The position numbers were made by a program, and so were the translations under genes. DNA of 47,743 nucleotides from positions 1-47,743 of the IMG/VR virus record IMGVR_UViG_3300028025_001415. The stretch is one strand, 5' to 3'. Position 1 is the stretch's first letter. Every line of letters begins with the position of its first letter. The notes below the pieces were generated by a model that worked only from the letters and a program-made list of their open reading frames with translations, searched no databases and had not been told where the DNA came from. The DNA is from a virus. Of the stretch, positions 1 through 9,215 are shown piece by piece.

Positions 1-1693
1 AGTAAGGAATAACTAGACTTACGAAACCACTTCTTGTTGTTGCATCGTTTTGGTCAAACAATACATTGTCTGCGGCTTGCCCGATTGTCTTTTGTAATTC
101 GATAAACAATCTACGAACGTTAACACGGTTCATTGAAGTGTTCTTCAATGTGAATGTCTTGTCACCAAACAAGATTGTACCACGACCAACTTGTGTGATA
201 ACTGGATTGATGGCTGCCTTGTACAATGTGTCTCTGTCAGCTTGCGTTGGATTGTAAGCTAAACGAACCAAGTTTTGAATACGACCATTGCTGAAACCAG
301 CTGGAGATAACCATGGCTCACGATTCAAATCGTTACGTGCCATGCAACCTGCTGTGTCAGCATTCAATGGAACATAAACATATGTGTCATTGTATTTGTC
401 GTACTGATATTTCCAACCGCTGTCTGCGACTGCGTATGTAGAACGAGAAACTGTGTCTGCCCATGTGCTGATAGCAGATGCTTCAGAACCAGCATTGTTA
501 ACAACGTTTGCTCTTAATGGAGAGATACAAACAACAACGTCTTTTCTAGTTTCAGCAACGTCAGCAATAATTCTGTTTGCTACTGTAGCAGTTGCTTGAC
601 CAGCTACGATAATAGATGCTGGAACTTCTTGCTTGTTTGCAAGCAATACGTAAGATGTTGCTCTATCGCCATCTGTCAATGCGTTACCATCAGAACCACC
701 AGCCAAAGAGTATGTCTTAGCTGTGTTTATTGCTGTGTAAGTTGTGCCAGCTAATGTGTTACCCCAATTAGAGCCAGCATTGTCGTGTGCAGTCCACCAA
801 ACATAGTTTGAACGGTCATTGATAGCATTCTTGTAGTAGTTGCTACCACCAGTATCTGCTTTAGCGTCAGAACCTTTAGAAAGGTAACCGAATTTCTCTA
901 AAACTGTATTTGCTGTACCAGTAATTGCACCTGTGAAGTCTTGGACAACAACGTGTAATTCATCATTAGTTGCGCCTAATGCGGCACCATTTGTAGATGT
1001 TCCTGGTGCAGAATCAAACTCACCAAAGAATTCCCAACGGCGTGTTGCAGTAGCACCAGAAGCGCCAGTTAAGTGTGCAGATTCGATAGTCAATGATGTT
1101 GCATTAGCAATAGCAGTAACTTTAGATGCACGACCAGACAATACAAGAATATCGCCAACTTGCAATTGTGTATTGGCAGCCGTTCCAGAACCAGTAACTG
1201 TTGTTGAACCTGCTGTTACGCTATATGTTCCGGTCAATGTGTTAGAGTATGCATTTGCACTTGGGCAAACAGAAACTCTAATTGCGTTTCCTAATGCACC
1301 AGAGTAACGAGCCGCCCATGGACCAACGTTCCAAGATGCTGTGTTAATGTATACATCATCGTTCTTAATAGATACGCCAGTACCTGCTGTGCCTGAACCA
1401 GTTGTTGCTTCTGCTGTAGCATTCAAAGCTGTGTTTGCGCTACGAACAACGAACAATGAACCAGAGTAGCCCAAGAAGTTGGCTGCCGACAAAAAGTCAA
1501 CGATGTTAGTTGCATTTGGTTTACCAAATTGAGTTACCAAAGCAGTTTCGTTTGTAACTTGTACTGCTTTATCGATAGGACCCCAACGGAACTGACCAGC
1601 AAAACCGCCAGATGTTGAAGATACTGCCTGTGAGGAAGACACCAAATCTGTTTCGGTAATCTTGATTCCTGGTGAAATTAGACTTATAGCCAT
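1..1693 (-). CDS. 18: Tail sheath protein gp18 (partial, C-terminus outside window)
   Basis: Contractile tail sheath subunit that polymerises around the tail tube and contracts at infection. The frame is open from the ATG at 1691-1693 to the left edge (about 564 codons). The N-terminus MAISLISPGIKITETD and the later region with LSPAGFSNGRI, RLAYNPTQADRDTLY and INPVITQVGRGTILFGDKT are typical of T4-type sheath proteins. AAGGAG lies about 7 bases before the ATG and a perfect late promoter (TATAAATA) lies 48 bp upstream, over the stop codon of the terminase gene. Residues about 154-211 (roughly 1060-1233) look like an inserted beta module of the kind TVTGSGT...VGDILVLSGRASKV...SLTIES, also found in the DUF4815 and gp7 proteins. 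Family assignment is firm; the C-terminus is not visible. Confidence 0.93.
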   Translation of the reverse strand, partial: MAISLISPGIKITETDLVSSSQAVSSTSGGFAGQFRWGPIDKAVQVTNETALVTQFGKPNATNIVDFLSAANFLGYSGSLFVVRSANTALNATAEATTGSGTAGTGVSIKNDDVYINTASWNVGPWAARYSGALGNAIRVSVCPSANAYSNTLTGTYSVTAGSTTVTGSGTAANTQLQVGDILVLSGRASKVTAIANATSLTIESAHLTGASGATATRRWEFFGEFDSAPGTSTNGAALGATNDELHVVVQDFTGAITGTANTVLEKFGYLSKGSDAKADTGGSNYYKNAINDRSNYVWWTAHDNAGSNWGNTLAGTTYTAINTAKTYSLAGGSDGNALTDGDRATSYVLLANKQEVPASIIVAGQATATVANRIIADVAETRKDVVVCISPLRANVVNNAGSEASAISTWADTVSRSTYAVADSGWKYQYDKYNDTYVYVPLNADTAGCMARNDLNREPWLSPAGFSNGRIQNLVRLAYNPTQADRDTLYKAAINPVITQVGRGTILFGDKTFTLKNTSMNRVNVRRLFIELQKTIGQAADNVLFDQNDATTRSGFVSLVIPY

Positions 1694-1741
1694 TGAATTC
1701 TCCTTGTTATAATGATGTTTTGTTGTTAGGTTTGTTTAATT

Positions 1742-1749
1742 TATTTATA
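1742..1749 (-). promoter_or_regulatory. Late promoter of gene 18 (TATAAATA)
   Basis: Perfect T4-type late promoter octamer on the minus strand, 48 bp before the gp18 start and overlapping the gp17 stop codon. T4 late promoters (TATAAATA) and T4-like cyanophage late promoters (NATAAATA) are read by gp55 with gp33 and the clamp. The position in a short gap in front of a highly expressed structural gene supports the call. Confidence 0.75.
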
Positions 1750-3373
1750 AAAAATCAGATTTGTGATAATTCTCTACCTGCCAGACCTGTCCACTTACAT
1801 CGACTAATTGATTTTCTTCTTCGCCATTATTTATGAAGCCAAAAGGTGTGATTTCCTCTTCAATCATTTTGATTCTAGCTTCGTACAATTCTTTTCTAAT
1901 ATTAATGTTTGTCAACTCCTTAAAATATGAGTTTGTTGTTAACCACGAAAATAGCACTAAAGGCATAACTAAGTCATCGTGATATCCTTCGTCAGCAGAA
2001 TAACTATTCTTTCTTTCAATGAATGTTGAAATTTCTGCTATAGTATCCGCATCTGTAATGATAAGTTTTTTCTCTTCAACCATTGACTTGAAGTTAGAAC
2101 AACCAATGCGTTTGACTTTCTTGTCTGTAATAACACCTAGTTGTGTCTTACCCCCACCAAATCCACCATTGACAACTTGTCCTTGGGGTGTTCTGCTAAC
2201 AGAGATAATATTTTCATACTCATACTCACCATAAAGAATCTCTGCGACTTGTTCTGAAGAGTTGATTTCAATTAGAACGTATGCCTCATTGTATTCTTTA
2301 CCCACTCTGTAAAGTACTGATGGATATAAAAGTGGACTGATTTGATTGTTTCTGTATTTACCAACAATCTTGTATGGCATCTGACTTATATCGATAATCT
2401 GAAACGCAGAGTAATCGCCACCTACACCTTTAGCGGTGTCTGCAACTATGCAATATGCGTGATCCTTCTCGACCTTTTCATAAATGTCAAGTCCATCTTT
2501 CTGATACATGATAGGTTTAGCGGACATTTGTGCAATAGAATCAGAAGCAATTAGCGTAAGACTAGAACCCAAGAAGTTACATAAAACCTCTTGATTAAAC
2601 TTTAACTCACCTAGTAGTTTGCGCTGTGTGTCTGCCCACTTCTCATCACGTCCAGGAATCTCCCAGTATGGAATGAATAGATTGACGAACCCGTTTCTAT
2701 CGTTCTCTGCATCATTCCAGAACTTCCAGAAGTGGTTGTATCCTAGTGGGGTAGAACTTAACAGAATCTTTGTTGTTTCACCAGCAGAAATCGTAGGATA
2801 AACTGAGGTGAAGAATTGTTCTGCTACATTGTTCGGTATGATAGCGGCTTCGTCAACGTACAATAAGTTAACTGACTTACCACGAATACCTGATGCGCTT
2901 GTTGCGGCTGTGAATACGATTGATCCATTCTCTAAAGCAATGTCACCCTTGTTCCATGTAGTGACACCTTGTTGAAGCCATGTAGGAAGATTTTCATACA
3001 TGATTTGATAACGATATAAAACTTCTCTAGCGGCAGATGCTTTATTCGCTAGAATTGCTACAGTCTTGCTTCCTTGAAACAATGTGTACCAAAGAATATA
3101 TGCCGCAGATGTTGTTGTCTTACCTTGCTGTCGCCCTTCCATAAGAATAACTTTACGATTCTCATGGATAATCTTTACTTTGTTCTTCTGGCAGTCATAA
3201 AGTTTGAATGCCTGAAGCCCGTGGTCTAGCGTGACAATCTTACAATAATTCTCAATGAAATATATCGGATCGTCAGCACATTTGACATACTCTTCAATTT
3301 CTTCTTTTGTAAAATTGAGTGGTACGCCAGATGCTTTTAGATTAGAATTTCCTAAGTAGGATTTCGCTGTCAT
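1745..3373 (-). CDS. 17: Terminase large subunit gp17
   Basis: ATP-driven DNA packaging motor and headful nuclease, acting at the prohead portal. The ATPase has the deviant Walker A GRQQGKTT at residues 80-87, the form seen in T4 gp17, and a Walker B LLYVDEAA at 170-177 (D174, E175). SSTPLGYN at about 206-213 fits the coupling motif. The RNase H-like nuclease carries acidic residues at D312 (IVADTAKG), D320 (GGDYSA) and D466-D467 (GYHDDLVM). At 542 residues it is slightly shorter than T4 gp17 (610). The start overlaps the gp16 stop by four bases (ATGA), suggesting translational coupling. No intein or frameshift is seen. Confidence 0.96.
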   Translation of the reverse strand: MTAKSYLGNSNLKASGVPLNFTKEEIEEYVKCADDPIYFIENYCKIVTLDHGLQAFKLYDCQKNKVKIIHENRKVILMEGRQQGKTTTSAAYILWYTLFQGSKTVAILANKASAAREVLYRYQIMYENLPTWLQQGVTTWNKGDIALENGSIVFTAATSASGIRGKSVNLLYVDEAAIIPNNVAEQFFTSVYPTISAGETTKILLSSTPLGYNHFWKFWNDAENDRNGFVNLFIPYWEIPGRDEKWADTQRKLLGELKFNQEVLCNFLGSSLTLIASDSIAQMSAKPIMYQKDGLDIYEKVEKDHAYCIVADTAKGVGGDYSAFQIIDISQMPYKIVGKYRNNQISPLLYPSVLYRVGKEYNEAYVLIEINSSEQVAEILYGEYEYENIISVSRTPQGQVVNGGFGGGKTQLGVITDKKVKRIGCSNFKSMVEEKKLIITDADTIAEISTFIERKNSYSADEGYHDDLVMPLVLFSWLTTNSYFKELTNINIRKELYEARIKMIEEEITPFGFINNGEEENQLVDVSGQVWQVENYHKSDFL

Positions 3374-3798
3374 CTCTTACCAATTAGTTTCTGTAACTCT
3401 GCTGTGCTACCAACAAACAACGCATTCGTTACATGCTGTGGTTGTTGTGTATCATCTTTCTTACTCTTCAAGTCTTTTACTTTTTTACCCAAGTCTAACA
3501 AATCTTTGTTCGTGTCTGACAATGTTTTAATCAACTGACCAACAACTTCATATGCTCTTGGAGACTCACCTTCTTTGGCTAAGAAGATAATGTTTTCCAT
3601 AGCAACTTTACCTTGCTCAATGAATAGTTTTAGATTTTCTCTCGCATATTCATAGTCTGCGTCAATAGACTCATCATTTGGTGCGCCAGTAGGAACAGGT
3701 TCTTTAGTTTGTTCTGCTACTGCGGGTAGTGCATGTTCAACAATCTTACCTTGCACATCAAATATGTCATTCAACTTATCATCAACAGTTTTTTTCAT
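3370..3798 (-). CDS. 16: Terminase small subunit gp16
   Basis: Small packaging subunit that recognises DNA and regulates the gp17 motor, normally as a ring. The protein has 142 residues (T4 gp16 has 164). The motif DADYEYARENLKLFIEQGKV followed by a helical region AMENIIFLAKEGESPRAYEVVGQLIKTL is characteristic of the T4 gp16 family. It lies directly before gp17 with ATGA overlap and directly after gp15, the T4-like order. The charged N-terminal 45 residues look disordered. Confidence 0.9.
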   Translation of the reverse strand: MKKTVDDKLNDIFDVQGKIVEHALPAVAEQTKEPVPTGAPNDESIDADYEYARENLKLFIEQGKVAMENIIFLAKEGESPRAYEVVGQLIKTLSDTNKDLLDLGKKVKDLKSKKDDTQQPQHVTNALFVGSTAELQKLIGKR

Positions 3799-4550
3799 TA
3801 TGGTTTATATCCATTGTCATTAGTTTGTGTTTCGGTTATCTCGAACTCAGAGTTTCCAGTGAACGTTTGCGTGGAAATAATTGCTCTATCAATTGATCCA
3901 TCTAAAATAAGATTAACATCATCTTTGATAATGTACTTGAACTTATTGATTGGTCCGAATAGATATCCTTTAATGATAAAATCTAATTGCCACGTTTGAA
4001 TTCTACGTGATTCAAAATCACCTTCATAAGAATCGTCCGCTGTTATAGATTGTAACTCAATCGGAACGTCCATATTTAAACTTAACTCAGGTACCATCTT
4101 CATAGTAACAGTAAAGTCTGGCGTAAAGAATGGTACAATTTGTTCTACAATTTGTGTGCCGTCTTCAGTATTTCTGACAAGCACATGCAAAGAAAAGTTA
4201 AAGTCATATGGAACTGGTGAGTACATGTAGTTAAAATCAATACCGCCAGTGTTAACGCCCTTAGTTATCTTATGCCCTGTGTTTAGTTTACGGCTTGGTG
4301 CATATGACATACCAGTAAACTCAAAACCTAGTCGTGGCAGAGTAGCGGCAATCTCACGATTCAACGTAGGGTCGCTTACAACTCTTTGAATGAATTTCTG
4401 TTTTGGTCCATATTCAATAGGAACATTCAACGTTTGAATTTTAGTTCCCGTGTCGTTATATCTGTCAACTTGAATTTCGTTAAACAGATTACCAAACATA
4501 ATTACGTAACGTCTTAGCGTTCCGTGATAAAAGTCGTGTCCAAACATCAT
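3798..4550 (-). CDS. 15: Tail sheath stabilizer/completion protein gp15
   Basis: Forms the hexameric terminator on top of the tail sheath and the joining surface to the neck. The N-terminal region MFGHDFYHGTLRRYVIMFGNLFNEIQVDR matches the T4 gp15 pattern (FY..S.RRY..L.GDLF..I), and VPIEYGPKQKF follows as expected. At 250 residues it is close to T4 gp15 (272). The first codon is doubled (ATGATG); T4 gp15 begins MFG, so the true start may be the second ATG at 4547. It sits between gp14 and gp16, overlapping the gp16 start by one base. Confidence 0.92.
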   Translation of the reverse strand: MMFGHDFYHGTLRRYVIMFGNLFNEIQVDRYNDTGTKIQTLNVPIEYGPKQKFIQRVVSDPTLNREIAATLPRLGFEFTGMSYAPSRKLNTGHKITKGVNTGGIDFNYMYSPVPYDFNFSLHVLVRNTEDGTQIVEQIVPFFTPDFTVTMKMVPELSLNMDVPIELQSITADDSYEGDFESRRIQTWQLDFIIKGYLFGPINKFKYIIKDDVNLILDGSIDRAIISTQTFTGNSEFEITETQTNDNGYKP

Positions 4551-4551
4551 A

Positions 4552-5364
4552 TTAGAAAGTCCTTGTCGATGCGAATGGGTTTTGTTCTGAGAAGTCTAGA
4601 ATATCATCATCGATAATTTTCTGTCCAATTGCTTCATTGTCTGCGGCAACTTCGAATGCAACAACAACATCTGCTTCATTGATGATGAATGTGCCATCTT
4701 CGAGTAATAACAAGAAGTTTTCTTCGTCAATCAGTTTTTCATCATTTGCTGTTGTCATGCTGTACTGAGATTCGATATTATCAATGTCAGTAACTTCGGT
4801 ATCAAGACGTTCACTAGAGTATTCGAATCTATCACAACGCATTTCGTATGTGTATAGTTTACCTAATTGAAAGAAGTTTTCAATGTTCTCTGTGAATTTA
4901 ATTTCGTACATGTAACCAAGCATAGGAATCCAAATTAAGTCTCCCTCTCTTGGTCTTAGAATACTTGCATAGTCATATGATTGTTCGTCTAACAGATATT
5001 CACCATCTTCGTTCTTAAAATTATATCCATACTCAGTTATGAATGATGGCTTCAATGATTGTGTGAAACGTTTCTGTGCAACAACGAATGTGATTGATTC
5101 GTCAATTTGCAAACCAAACTTTGAAAGAAAGTCTTCTTGTCCTTGAAATCCATCAAAACTCTTAATGTATAACTCTAACTCAAGTGCATCATCAAAAATC
5201 ATAGACGCATCTTCACCGTAAATCGTATCTAAATTTACGTGCGTTCTTGGTAAATAATAACCATCTACACCATAAATCTTAATAGATTCTATGACCAAAT
5301 CTTCAACAAGATTTTGTTCCTGTTTGACAGGAGTGTACTGATTAAAATAACGATTACGTGCCAT
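4552..5364 (-). CDS. 14: Neck protein gp14 (head completion)
   Basis: Neck protein that with gp13 closes the packaged head and provides the site for tail attachment. The N-terminus MARNRYFNQYTPVKQEQNLVEDLVIESIKIYGVDGYYLPRT and the following DTIYGEDASMIFDDALELELYIKS are typical of T4-like gp14 proteins. Length 270 (T4 256). It follows gp13 by four bases and precedes gp15, keeping the T4 order 13-14-15. Confidence 0.93.
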   Translation of the reverse strand: MARNRYFNQYTPVKQEQNLVEDLVIESIKIYGVDGYYLPRTHVNLDTIYGEDASMIFDDALELELYIKSFDGFQGQEDFLSKFGLQIDESITFVVAQKRFTQSLKPSFITEYGYNFKNEDGEYLLDEQSYDYASILRPREGDLIWIPMLGYMYEIKFTENIENFFQLGKLYTYEMRCDRFEYSSERLDTEVTDIDNIESQYSMTTANDEKLIDEENFLLLLEDGTFIINEADVVVAFEVAADNEAIGQKIIDDDILDFSEQNPFASTRTF

Positions 5365-5368
5365 GTGA

Positions 5369-6118
5369 TTAGCCTAACATATCAGTAACAGGTAAAGAGT
5401 ATGTGCTAATCATTTCAGCTTCCATAGCTTGAATTTCATCTGTAGCTTCGTCATATATCTTTTGCCCGTTAAATGTAACTCCTCCTGGCATAGAAAGCCC
5501 TTCAAACTTTTTCAAGTTTTCGCCCCATTGCTTTTTGATTTGTGATGTGCAATATCTTTGTAGCCATCTATCGTTATACATGTCTGTGTATGTGTCTGGA
5601 TCAATTTTCTGATACGCTTCAATCAGCATATATTCTCCCAACACAATCTTTTCACCCCAAGCAATATCCACATATAACTTGTTTGAGTGTCTTTGAAATC
5701 TGATACCTTGTTTACCAACGAACAATTCTTCAGCTAAAGCAACGTTTTGCAATGCCATGTAATATGGTGCAAATGGTCCTGTATTGAAAGCAAACAAATC
5801 GTTAAGCGCAATCTGATATCTCAAATTGAATAGATTGTTTGTTGAATAGCTATTACCAATAGGAAGAATATTGACGATACCAATAACGGAGTCTTCAATA
5901 GACAGGTATTTGTTATCAATGTCGGTTTGTGTAACTTGTCGTGCTAGATAGACTTTCTCTGTTGCGTCATAGTGATAATCGTAGTAATATGAAAACGCAA
6001 TCTCTATGCAGTCTTCAACTTGTTCGTCAGCTACGTTTATCTCTAAGAGAGGCGCACCTAGTCTTCTAAGACAGAATTGTTTGAATTCTTCTCTTGATGC
6101 TGGTTTGCTTGTACTCAT
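5369..6118 (-). CDS. 13: Neck protein gp13 (head completion)
   Basis: Head-completion protein that binds the portal vertex after packaging. The stretch ASREEFKQFCLRRLGAPLLEINVADEQVEDCIEIAFSYYYDYHYD is the conserved gp13 N-terminal block. It has 249 residues against 309 in T4. It is the first gene of the 13-14-15-16-17 operon. AAGGGG lies about 9 bases before the ATG, and a perfect late promoter lies 30 bp upstream, immediately behind the terminator of the adhesin gene. Confidence 0.92.
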   Translation of the reverse strand: MSTSKPASREEFKQFCLRRLGAPLLEINVADEQVEDCIEIAFSYYYDYHYDATEKVYLARQVTQTDIDNKYLSIEDSVIGIVNILPIGNSYSTNNLFNLRYQIALNDLFAFNTGPFAPYYMALQNVALAEELFVGKQGIRFQRHSNKLYVDIAWGEKIVLGEYMLIEAYQKIDPDTYTDMYNDRWLQRYCTSQIKKQWGENLKKFEGLSMPGGVTFNGQKIYDEATDEIQAMEAEMISTYSLPVTDMLG

Positions 6119-6148
6119 TTACTTTTGCCCCTTATGAATTTCATCTTC

Positions 6149-6156
6149 TATTTATA
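6149..6156 (-). promoter_or_regulatory. Late promoter of the gp13-gp17 operon (TATAAATA)
   Basis: Perfect TATAAATA on the minus strand, 30 bp before the gp13 start and just downstream of a strong terminator (6171-6197). Terminator followed by promoter marks an operon boundary. The bases after the octamer read GAAGA; GAA also follows NATAAATA at 28051 and 28256. Confidence 0.8.
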
Positions 6157-6170
6157 ATAAGATAGAAAAT

Positions 6171-6197
6171 AAAAAACCCACCGAGTTGGTGGGTTTT
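6171..6197 (-). terminator. Rho-independent terminator after the adhesin gene
   Basis: Perfect 10-bp stem: AAAACCCACC (6173-6182) pairs with GGTGGGTTTT (6188-6197) around a 5-base loop. On the minus strand a run of six T residues follows. It lies 22 bp after the adhesin stop codon (6219). The A and T tracts on both sides allow bidirectional action, but no plus-strand gene ends here. Confidence 0.9.
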
Positions 6198-6218
6198 AGA
6201 TTATAATTTAAAAAATTA

Positions 6219-7541
6219 TTAAAGTTGAGTAATAATTACGCTACCACCACCCGACTTAGCCCTATAAGTAGAAACGGTGTTTGTGCCAAAGTTGACAGAG
6301 CCACCGCCACCGCCACACGTTCTGGGACTGTCAGAGCCAGCACCGCCGCCGCCGTAACCGCCACCGCCACCTGAACATCCATACCAACCACCACCAGCAC
6401 CACCACCTCCGAAACCGCCTTCACGATTTCCGGGCGAACCGCCGTTGCCATCGGCCGAGCCGTTAGAATTATTGTATCCGCCTTCTGCATTATTTTTTAT
6501 TGCTTTACCCCAAGGACCAGTGCCCGGACCTCCACCATCACTACCTTCTTGTTCGCCTGATGTTTTAAATCCTCCTCCTGCTCCGGGAGTGTTGTTTGTG
6601 CTGCCGCTGTATGCAAGCGACCCGCCATTGCCGTCGGTTCCACCTTCGGCACCGCTTCTTACTGCTCCGGAGGAGTTGTCATCGCTAGTGCCACCTCGAC
6701 CGGAGGCGCTGATTGATGCATGAATATTCCATTGGCGTCCGGCCGGGTTGCCCGATGCGTTGGATCCATCTTGGTTAACATCGTCCCAATCAAAATCTGT
6801 TTGTCCACCACCACCACCAGCGACAACTAATGGCTCTGTGTCGGAACCTTTTATCCAAACTGCACTAGCACCTCCTCCACCAGTACTCGTTCTTGCCTGT
6901 GTGCCCGAGTCATCGCCCTTCTGACCAACAACAATTCGTAAAACTTGACCATAAGTGAGAGAATGGTCGCCCTGCATTCGTGCGCCCCAACCACCATTAC
7001 CACTCGATTGACCCGCCTTTCCACCTTGCGCCCCATAACAATTTATTCTATATGTTCCCGTTTTCGGAACAGTCCACTCTTGAATGCCATTTATTTCCAT
7101 AGCAAAATAAGAAGCATACCAGTTTTCAGAACTATATCCCGAAGAACCAAGTTGGGTCCTGGTAGGCCCGACTCTTCCTTGCAAGCCGGCATTAGTAAAA
7201 GTAAAAGTAGTAAATACAAATAATTCTGGATTTACTGGCGTAACAGAACTACTTGCGCTTGATGCATCTGACGTTCCAATTGGATTAGTTGCAGTAACAG
7301 TAAATGTATATGCAGTTCCATTAGTCAATCCAGTAACTGTAATTGGTGATGAACTACCAGTTGCGGTAGCACCACCAGGACTTGCAGTTACTGTATAACT
7401 AGTAATTGCAAGTCCACCATTATCTGATGGCGCACTAAATGAAACTACTACTTGGGCATTTCCAGCCGTGCCACTTACTCCTGTTGGTGGATCAGGGCGT
7501 CTAGCACCCGCACCACCAATCATCATGTTTCGTATAGACAT
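6219..7541 (-). CDS. Fibronectin III plus glycine-rich tail adhesin (receptor-binding candidate)
   Basis: Probably the distal tail-fiber adhesin that contacts the host surface. Residues about 14-100 form a fibronectin type III domain (PDPPTGVSGTAGNAQVVVSF, with ITSYTVTASPGG and GLTNGTAYTFTVTATNPIGTS). Residues about 150-440 are extremely glycine-rich, starting with GTYRINCYGAQGGKAGQSSG, which resembles glycine-rich receptor-type domains, and continuing with GGGGGYGGGGAGSDSPRTCGGGGG and the ending VIITQL. Glycine-rich runs are typical of phage adhesins such as T-even gp38 and of host-range loops. The 6250-6800 stretch is visibly richer in G and C than its neighbours. It is last in the gp8-DUF4815-coiled coil-fiber operon. 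Function is inferred from architecture and position. Confidence 0.72.
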   Translation of the reverse strand: MSIRNMMIGGAGARRPDPPTGVSGTAGNAQVVVSFSAPSDNGGLAITSYTVTASPGGATATGSSSPITVTGLTNGTAYTFTVTATNPIGTSDASSASSSVTPVNPELFVFTTFTFTNAGLQGRVGPTRTQLGSSGYSSENWYASYFAMEINGIQEWTVPKTGTYRINCYGAQGGKAGQSSGNGGWGARMQGDHSLTYGQVLRIVVGQKGDDSGTQARTSTGGGGASAVWIKGSDTEPLVVAGGGGGQTDFDWDDVNQDGSNASGNPAGRQWNIHASISASGRGGTSDDNSSGAVRSGAEGGTDGNGGSLAYSGSTNNTPGAGGGFKTSGEQEGSDGGGPGTGPWGKAIKNNAEGGYNNSNGSADGNGGSPGNREGGFGGGGAGGGWYGCSGGGGGYGGGGAGSDSPRTCGGGGGSVNFGTNTVSTYRAKSGGGSVIITQL

Positions 7542-7542
7542 A

Positions 7543-9213
7543 TTAAGTTAAACCTCCACCATTGATTACGAACTCATTAGAAGCAACGCATAGAACAGTA
7601 CATACGCCTCTCAATGCAAGACTTCTATTACCTGTGTTTGATGTGCCAGCTTGTCTCAATGTTACACCACCACCTTGAGTGATAGTGATTGTAGACCCTG
7701 AGTTATTATAGATTGTAACGTTATCGCCAACTGAGAATGTTCCAGATGGTACTGTAACGCCTGCTGTTGTATTAACGAATCTACCAACGTCAGCCGCTAC
7801 TAATGAATATGAACCAGACTGTGCATTCTGTGGCAATGCTCTCAAGTTACCATATCCGTCATAGACATAAGTGCCAGCATATATGTTACCTGCTACACCA
7901 AGGCCACCCGCAACTGTCAACGCACCAGTCGTAGAACTAGATGCCGCTGTAGTGTTTGCAACGTTAGCTGAACCAACAACTAATGGTGCAAAAGTTAATC
8001 CAGCTGTGCTGAAGTTAACTGTGTTACCGGGCAAAGCAGTCAAGTCTGAGAACAATTTGTAAATTTTGTCTGTTGCGTCACGCACAATACCAGTATACTT
8101 TATTGTTGCGCCTTCTTTATACTCACCAACTGTACCTAAGTCAAGAATGTCGGCCGCATTGTTTGCGCCAAGAAAGACGATAGGGTTTGTAACAGAAAGT
8201 GAAGATGTTGAAACTGTATTGCCAGAACCTTGCAAGCTAATCGCACCAGTAATTGTAACGTTACCACCAACGTTCAAGTTACCTTGCATACCAACACCAC
8301 CATTAATAACTAGCGCACCTGTTGTTGTGCTAGAAGAGTTTGTTGGAATGTTGATGTAAACTCTAGTGTCTGGTTGAATTTCCATCTGAGTATTACCAGT
8401 TGCGAAACCACCAGCACCGAAAATAATCTTTCTAGATGTACCAGCCGAACCTGTCGCAATAACTAAGTCACCAGTACCAACAGAACCTGCTGGTGCTTCG
8501 TAAAGAATATATGCGTCATCTTTCTTTGTCAATGCGAAATCTGGATCATTATAGTTAGAACTATTAACACCCATTGAAACCCAACCAGAGTCTGTGTTAC
8601 CCCTGTCGTTCATCGCAATGAATTCTGAGTACGCTAATGTACCTGGTGATTGGTTAATAACAGCTAAGTCAATCGCATCGTTAGATGTTTCTGCACCAAT
8701 GAATGTGTGCTTTGCTTCTTCAGAACCAGTCTCTGTCAACCAACCAGCAACACCTGAACCTGAGTGAACACGTGTATTAGCGTGAACGTGAGACACATAA
8801 ACGTTTGCAGATGTACCAGAGATTGTTCCGTTAGCCGCTGTGATTGTCAACTTGTCAGTATTGACTGTAATATTTCCAGTCAACGCTGATGTTCCACTAA
8901 CAGCTAAATTACCAGATGTAAGTGTGTTCGTAGATGTGTTATATGTTAAACCATCATCATCTATTATTCTGCCGCTTCCGCCTGCAAGAGCAACTCTGCC
9001 CGAAGTCAATGTGCTGATAAGAACGTTTGTTGCGGATACTGATGGTGATGATATTGTATTAGCATTCACAGAATTCACATAAATGCCATCAGTCGAATAT
9101 TGGCCAACACTTCCTGCTGGACCCACAATTGCATTTACGGTGTTGCTAATTTCATTAACGGTGCTTCTAAACTCGTTAAACGTATTTGATAACGCTACTT
9201 GTGAAATTGTCAT
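7543..9213 (-). CDS. Tail fiber protein
   Basis: A 556-residue structural protein of low complexity rich in S, T, N, G and V, with many short beta repeats (NTISSPSVSATNVLIS, TGNITVNTDKL, TGALVINGGVGMQGNLNVGG, TGALTVAGGLGVAGNIYAG). The repeat TTGAL.(I/V).GG.G..GN(L/I) occurs twice and is common in beta-helical or triple-stranded fiber shafts. The C-terminal about 100 residues (SYSLVAADVGRFVNTT, VPSGTFSVGDNVTIYNNSGS, ending EFVINGGGLT) form a separate end domain found in many phage fibers. No intramolecular chaperone (S74) domain is visible. The next gene encodes the glycine-rich adhesin, so this may be the shaft that carries it. Confidence 0.75.
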   Translation of the reverse strand: MTISQVALSNTFNEFRSTVNEISNTVNAIVGPAGSVGQYSTDGIYVNSVNANTISSPSVSATNVLISTLTSGRVALAGGSGRIIDDDGLTYNTSTNTLTSGNLAVSGTSALTGNITVNTDKLTITAANGTISGTSANVYVSHVHANTRVHSGSGVAGWLTETGSEEAKHTFIGAETSNDAIDLAVINQSPGTLAYSEFIAMNDRGNTDSGWVSMGVNSSNYNDPDFALTKKDDAYILYEAPAGSVGTGDLVIATGSAGTSRKIIFGAGGFATGNTQMEIQPDTRVYINIPTNSSSTTTGALVINGGVGMQGNLNVGGNVTITGAISLQGSGNTVSTSSLSVTNPIVFLGANNAADILDLGTVGEYKEGATIKYTGIVRDATDKIYKLFSDLTALPGNTVNFSTAGLTFAPLVVGSANVANTTAASSSTTGALTVAGGLGVAGNIYAGTYVYDGYGNLRALPQNAQSGSYSLVAADVGRFVNTTAGVTVPSGTFSVGDNVTIYNNSGSTITITQGGGVTLRQAGTSNTGNRSLALRGVCTVLCVASNEFVINGGGLT

Positions 9214-9215
9214 AG

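Noticed and set aside
933-1307. 124-residue plus-strand open frame
   Set aside because: It is antisense to the well-supported sheath gene, is V/A/P-rich as a mirror of its codons, and has no ribosome site or family pattern.
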